From Strigops habroptila (taxonomy: Eukaryota; Chordata; Aves; Psittaciformes; Psittacidae): a stretch of 64,000 nt of DNA. Below the pieces are notes generated by a model, which searched no databases, was not told the origin of the DNA, and saw only the letters and a program-made list of their open reading frames with translations. A program made the translations under genes and the position numbers. Position 1 is the stretch's first letter. Each line of letters starts with the position of its first letter. This document shows positions 59,067-64,000 of this stretch, one piece after another. The DNA is taken from NCBI RefSeq assembly GCF_004027225.2, contig NC_044288.2, positions 2,944,719 through 3,008,718 on the forward strand, in the 5' to 3' direction.

Positions 59067-59782
59067 GGTCTCGTTGGTACAGCTCTGGGAGCAGCTCCTT
59101 GGGAAGAGGGGGGCTGGCACGTGCTCACCCGCGGGCTCCATGGGGTGTTTGTGGGGGGGGGTAAATCCAGCCCCAGCACTGATGGGGTTAAGGAGCCTCG
59201 ATCCCTGTAGCTGGCCCCAGCCTGTTCTCTGGGCTGCGGTCAGAGGTGGTCAGGGATAGAAATGTACTTCCCCAGGGGGAATAGGAGTTTACTCCCACTG
59301 CAGCTCTGGCATCGGTGCTCCAGCTTCCTGGCATGTTCCATCCCAGCGGGAGCCACCGTTCCACAACCCGTGTGCTCTGCCAAAGCTGCTCCGAGACGGG
59401 GGCTGAGGCCACCAGCACCTCGGGTGTGGGTTTGGGAAGGAACCGGCCCCAAAGGGGACTTGGCTGTGGGGAAATGGGGTGAGAAGCACCAGGACAAGGA
59501 GCAGCTGCCCCATGTCCTGCCATGGCAATGGCCGAGCTCCATCCAGCCCCATTCCCACCTCCACAGGAGGAACAGCTCCCATGTGGCACATCTGCCTGGC
59601 TGGGACACGCAGGGGACCTTCTTCTGCTGGTACACGAGATCCCAGCTCTGCCACCCCTTCCCCTGGCCTTCAGCTCCAGCTACAAGGCTCATCCTCCCCA
59701 CCAGAAGGGTTCTCACCCCATCACACCCCCCCTTCCCACTGCAGGGAACCTCACAAAGGAGCCAGGACTTTCAAACACCCCC
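59067..59782. other. Spacer between convergent FABP3 and ZCCHC17
   Basis: FABP3 (plus) and ZCCHC17 (minus) converge here. Apart from the poly(A) candidates, nothing is recognised. Open frames at 59,262-59,945 and on the opposite strand are not supported as genes. Confidence 0.45.
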
Positions 59783-59788
59783 TTTAAT
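59783..59788 (-). terminator. Candidate ZCCHC17 poly(A) signal
   Basis: TTTAAT on plus reads ATTAAA on the ZCCHC17 strand, about 775 bases after the stop codon. It is the best candidate I see; no canonical AATAAA lies between it and the stop. Confidence 0.4.
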
Positions 59789-60372
59789 GCAGGTCTCACT
59801 CCCTCCCACAGCCCTACCCCGACTCTTTCACTGCCCAAGACCAAGCGTAGAACACACAAAGGACAAGACCAGGTACAAAGTGCAGCCGGAGGTTGGAGAG
59901 GTTGATTTTCCATCACTTACCACGGTGCCAACACACCACAGTTAATGTTTACTTCAAATATCTCCACTCACCTCTTTGCTCCTTCCTTTTCCCCTCCCAG
60001 TGTTTGCAGCCAACATAAAGGGGAAGGTTTAAGCCTAAAAGCCAAGAGGCTCTGCACTGGGGGGACACAGGATATGGTGCTGGGATGGGAGGACACAGGA
60101 CACGGTGCAGGGATGGGCAGGCAGAGCATGGCTGAGCTGCTCCACCTTTCCCACGCAATGAAGGGGTTGGTGTCATGCAGGCCCCACATCCAGAGAGCTC
60201 CCAGCACTGGCAGCACCCATGGGATACGAGGCTGCAGCCAGGATTGGTGCTGAGGAAGGGGTATATGGAGCCTGTGGATGGGAGACAACAGCCTCCTGCA
60301 CCTAAAGTAACAGGGCAGGACTGGGATCAACTCAACCCTGCCCCACTGCACACCCAGAGTTACACACCCAGA

Positions 60373-60480
60373 GCTCCCAGGTGGAGATTACTCCGAGGTG
60401 GGTGCTGTGGAACACACCTCCCACTGGAAAGGCATGGGGCAGAGCATCCCAAAGCGGATGAAAGGCTGTTTAAGGGTGGC
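60373..60480 (+). repeat. Direct repeat copy A, ZCCHC17 3' UTR
   Basis: About 107 bp containing 'cacacctcccactgg' and 'ggcatggggcagagca'. It matches 61,474-61,580 with substitutions and a small gap. It lies just past the ZCCHC17 stop codon. Confidence 0.8.
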
Positions 60481-60562
60481 TGTGCTGTTCAGCTCTGCTC
60501 ACTCCTCGTGGTGCACAGCAGGGGCTCACACCGCTGGTACCCCACCACCAGCCTGCTCAGCC

Positions 60563-60757
60563 TCAGGGCTTCTTCTTATGCTTCTTCTGCTTCTTCTTCT
60601 TCTTCTTCTGGGCCTTGCTGCCCTTCGCCGAGTGCTTGTTCTTCTTGCTGGCTGGTTGAGCCCCGTCGCTGTCCGAGTCTGAGCTGTCCGAGGCCGACTC
60701 GGAGGAGGAGGAGGAAGAGGAGGGCTGATGCTTGTGCTTCTTCCTCTTCTTCTTCTC
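60563..60757 (-). CDS. ZCCHC17: ZCCHC17 last coding exon (partial gene)
   Basis: The terminal exon of the zinc-finger CCHC protein 17 (pNO40/PS1D), a nucleolar and ribosome-associated protein with an S1 RNA-binding domain and a CCHC knuckle; those domains lie in upstream exons outside the window. The exon begins after the acceptor ttttctag| and encodes 64 residues: a lysine-rich start (EKKKRKKHKH), a serine/acidic stretch (SESASDSSDSDSD), and a basic tail (SKAQKKKKKK followed by QKHKKKP). This order of basic, serine-acidic and poly-lysine blocks matches the C-terminus of human ZCCHC17, which ends in a similar KKKHKKKHKE tail. Synteny with FABP3, which it neighbours in human in the same convergent arrangement, supports the call. 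No earlier exon is visible up to 64,000, so the preceding intron exceeds 3.2 kb. Confidence 0.88.
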   Translation of the reverse strand, partial: EKKKRKKHKHQPSSSSSSSESASDSSDSDSDGAQPASKKNKHSAKGSKAQKKKKKKQKKHKKKP

Positions 60758-62004
60758 CTAGAAAATGAAGGAGAACAAATTAAGGTGGGAAAACTGCCAC
60801 CTCAGCTCACCAGGGCAGTGAGACACACTCTGCAATGAGCCCTACAAGCTGTGACAGGAACAAGCCCGTTCCTAACCCGGGATGTGCGCTCAGGACCCAT
60901 GAGGCTGGATCCAGGTACTGCTCTGTCCAAGCTGCAGTGAGCAGAGGAGGGTGTCGAGGTGTAAATCCAAGCCTGAAAACAGTCAGGTCACAAGAAAAGA
61001 GCCCCTGCTCCACAGAGCCTACTCTGTTATTTGAGGCCGTTCTTTTTAATAGAGCTTGGCAGGATGAGGCCCTTTTGGCCACCAAAACGGGTTTGTACAG
61101 CAGCCCCATGGGTGCAAGCACCATCCCCACCCCTCCAGCAGCCCCAGCCCGGGCAGTGCAATGTGCAGCCGTGCTGGAACACCCCCAACACACCCTTCCC
61201 CTTGCGGGAAAGCCCAGGCAGTGCCAGGCAGAGGCTCCCTGGGCTGAGGGGTTTGGGCAAGCCCTTGCACAACCTCCAGGCAGATTGCACAGCCTTCCCC
61301 TTTCCCCAGCACAGCAGCACTGAGCCTCTGGGCTGTGCTGCTGCAAAGCCCTGAAGCAAAAGATAAGCAGAGCTCAAGAGATGACGTTTAGATGTAGGAT
61401 GGGAAAGGCTGGTGCTGGAATAAAGCTCCTGAGGAAGTGGGAAATGGATCTAAACCCTCCGTTTGGAGGTGTCTGACTCCCAAGTGGAGATTACTGTGAG
61501 ATGAGCGCTGTGGTGCACACCTCCCACTGGAATGGCATGGGGCAGAGCACCCCAATAGCTGTAGGCTGTTTAATGGTGCAGCACTGCAAGCTGTAGGTAG
61601 TTGATTAGCAAACAGGAGTGGGGAGAGGATCTGATCCCCCCGGATCAGATGCCAGTGATACACAAACTACTGTGAGCTGAACTAGATGCAGCTTTATTCC
61701 TCAGCCACAGCACAGCTCCTTCCCCCCTACACGTACTTTTTCCTTTCTGGACACATCTCCTCTAGCCTGGTGTCATCCTGGGTTTGTAAGAACACAGCCT
61801 GCAGCTGAGATGGCCCAGCAGCACTGCAGCTGAAGGGTGAAGCAGAGCATGAGCCATGGCACTGCCCTCCCCACTGGCCACCACCTCTGCAGGGCTGAGC
61901 TCTCTGTTACAGCAGGAATGAGCTTGGCTGAGCCTGTGCCAAGAGGTGGGGGAAGCGGAGGATGTTCACTTCAAAGCATCAATCAATAAGGCATCATTAC
62001 AGCT
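60758..62004. other. ZCCHC17 last intron, near part
   Basis: Intronic sequence of ZCCHC17 (minus). It contains direct-repeat copy B and a small perfect inverted repeat at 61,629-61,650. No other gene or exon is recognised. Confidence 0.5.
61474..61580 (+). repeat. Direct repeat copy B, ZCCHC17 last intron
   Basis: The second copy of the block at 60,373-60,480, in the same orientation, 1.1 kb away and on the other side of the last exon. I do not recognise it as a known interspersed repeat. Confidence 0.8.
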
Positions 62005-62706
62005 TGGGCAGAGACTGGATGGAGCAGCCCTGAGGAGAAGGATTTGGGGGTGCTGGGTGAGGAGAAGCTCCCCATGACCCGGCTTCAGTGTGTGCTTGAG
62101 CCCAGAACCCCCCCGTGTGCTGGGCTGCACCCCCAGAGCGTGAGCAGCAGCTCAGGGAGGGGATCCTGCCCCTCTGCTGCGCTCTGGGGAGACCCCCCCT
62201 GCAGTCCTGGTCCAGCTCTGGGGCAACAGCACCAGAGGGACGTGGAACTGTTGGAGTCCAGAGGAGGCCCCGGAGCTGCTGCGAGGGCTGGAGCAGCTCT
62301 GCTCTGGAGCCAGGCTGAGAGAGTTGGGCTGGGGCAGCCTGGAGAAGAGAAGGCTCCTGAAGGGGAGACCTTAGAGCAGCTCCGGTGCCTAAAGGGGCTC
62401 CAGGAAACCTGGAGAGGGGCTTTGGACAAGGGCCTGGAGGGACAGGCCAAGGGGAATGGCTTTAACCTGCCAGAGGGGAGATTGAGATGAGCTCTTGGGC
62501 AGAAGCTCTTCCCTGTGAGGGTGCTGAGGTGCTGGCACAGGGTGCCCAGAGAAGCTGTGGCTGCCCCATCCCTGGCAGTGTTCAAGGCCAGGTTGGACAC
62601 AGGGGCTTGGAGCAACCTGCTCTAGTGGAAGGTGTCCCTGCCCGTGGCAGGGGGTTGGAACTGGAGGAGCTTTGAAGATCCCTTCAACCCAAATCATTTT
62701 ATGACT
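62005..62706 (+). mobile_element. CR1 LINE fragment, about 700 bp, in ZCCHC17 intron
   Basis: Sense young CR1 that starts upstream of the usual truncation points ('gaggagaaggatttgggggt') and runs through the complete 3' region to 'aatcattttatgactcagt'. It is of the 'agggtgcccagagaagct' subtype and is antisense to ZCCHC17. Confidence 0.92.
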
Positions 62707-64000
62707 CAGTATAAACTGGTGTCAGACCTTTACCCCCCATGGCCAGCCCTATGCTCATCTGCCGGTGCTGGAGCAGGTGGAAATAGCTGCCCACCCCACT
62801 CATCCTGCTCTGTTCGGGTCTCTCATGGACCTGGCTGTTTGCCACTGTTCCCTTATGGAATCACGGGTTCATTCTCTCCCCCTTGGCTTAGCTCCTGGAG
62901 GCTGGGGTGTCCTCAGCCAAGGAGGTGGCCTCCCGGAGGACTCCTTGTCCTGGGACTGGCATAACCGTGTCCTTGGACTTGCTGCTTTCTGCTTCCTTGT
63001 GAAACGAGGGCATGGCCCCAGCATCCCTGCCAAGGCAGGGGTGACACAGCAACCCTCCCCTCGTAACACTCTGCAAGCCCAAGGGTACCCTTGAGGTTGT
63101 TGGGGACACTCTTGGCAAGGAAAGGAAGCCAAGTGCTTGGCTTGGGACTCCAGGCTTCTCCCATTACACCCTGTCCTGCAGGGGAATGTAGAACGTGGTT
63201 GTGGTTTATGTTTGGAGCTGGCACTTGACCAGGGTCTGTGTCCCATTGTGCTGCTCCCCAAAGCCTGGGCAGGGCCATGCTCTGAACACCCCCTCATGCA
63301 CCCTTCTTGCAGTTAGAAGTGGTGGTGGTGGGAAGCTGGGCTTTCCATCTGCCTCACACCAAGGCTTTTCCTGCTGTAGTGATCATAGAATCACACTGGG
63401 TTATCAGTGAGGGACCACAAAGGAGGGGAAGGATGTAGCAGCTTATTTAACATGAAACAGAACAACTCTTTTAGGGAGGTGGAAGAGCAAAGACAACACA
63501 TGGACAGAGCTGAACATGGAGCAAAGAGGCCTTTGGGGCTGCAGGGGGAGAGCAGAGAGGTGAGTTCCCCTGGCAGGGAACAGGTTGGTGTAGTTCCACA
63601 ACAGCACCCTGCTCATGGATGTCACCAAAACTGGAATGTCTACATTTTTCCATGGGACAATACCACATCAAAGTCCCCCACCCCCAGATGAAGGGCAGAA
63701 GGAAGTTGTAACAGTCTTTAGAAGCAGCAGCTGGTAAAGAGTTAAAGCTTCCAGAGAAAGGGATGCAGCAAGGAGAATTTTCTCAAGCTTTTCCAGCCTG
63801 TGCACATGGTGAGAAAGTTTGACAAGACCTTAACAAGTGAGAGAGTTCCATTCCCGAGCTTGGGAAACTTTGCTCAGCATGGGAAGGCTGAAGACAGGAC
63901 AGGATGTCACACGCGTTCCTTCAGGCTTGCAGGGGGAAGGGAAGGACACACGTGGACATTGTGCTGCCTGAAACAACAACCTTGTCCCCTTTCTGAGGGC
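62707..64000. other. ZCCHC17 intron, right edge of window
   Basis: No exon is recognised. A short 'atcatagaatcacactggg' at 63,381-63,400 resembles a bare CR1 tail. Otherwise it is unique intronic-looking sequence up to the window end. Confidence 0.4.

Noticed and set aside
1-64000. Endogenous retroviruses, LTR elements, CRISPR arrays, tRNA or rRNA genes
   Set aside because: I saw no LTR pairs, gag/pol-like segments, regularly spaced palindromic repeats or cloverleaf-type sequences; all the mobile DNA I could identify is CR1.

Overview
The window looks like avian nuclear DNA, probably from a GC-rich microchromosome. The main reasons are about two dozen truncated CR1 LINE copies ending in the avian 3' tail, the compact introns, the CpG islands and minisatellites, and a gene order that matches the human chromosome 1p35 neighbourhood. 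Many CR1 copies are nearly identical to one another, so this lineage had a fairly recent CR1 burst. I cannot name the species.

Layout. Positions 1-23.4 kb hold no gene I can support, only CR1 copies, small tandem repeats and a few AT-rich, possibly conserved patches. SERINC2 (minus strand, ten coding exons, 449 residues) spans 23,959-30,905, with its first coding exon in a CpG island. A longer CR1 copy carrying reverse-transcriptase sequence lies directly upstream (31.1-32.85 kb). From 33 to 51.4 kb there is noncoding DNA, with an orphan CpG island at 41.3-41.85 kb. At 51,751-52,715 (plus strand) there is a two-exon gene for a 75-residue inhibitor of cAMP-dependent protein kinase (PKI family), flanked on both sides by CATG/TGCA-rich minisatellites. 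FABP3 (plus strand, four exons, 133 residues) runs from 55,773 to 58,850 with a TATA-like promoter and an AATAAA signal. The last coding exon of ZCCHC17 (minus strand) is at 60,563-60,757; the rest of that gene lies beyond the right edge.

The most interesting feature is the order SERINC2(-) - PKI(+) - FABP3(+). From memory, human chromosome 6 has SERINC1(-) - PKIB(+) - FABP7(+) in the same order and orientation, chromosome 20 has SERINC3 next to PKIG, and chromosome 8 has PKIA near the FABP4/5/8/9/12 cluster. Human chromosome 1 has SERINC2 and FABP3 but, as far as I know, no PKI gene between them. The PKI gene here is therefore best explained as the fourth copy from the early vertebrate genome duplications, kept in this bird and lost (or unannotated) in human.

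The genes do not form an operon or pathway. They are an ancient syntenic block: a membrane serine-incorporator-family protein, a kinase inhibitor, a cytosolic fatty-acid carrier and a ribosome/nucleolus-associated RNA-binding protein. The exon coordinates come from reading frames, splice-site consensus and remembered protein sequences; no database search was run.
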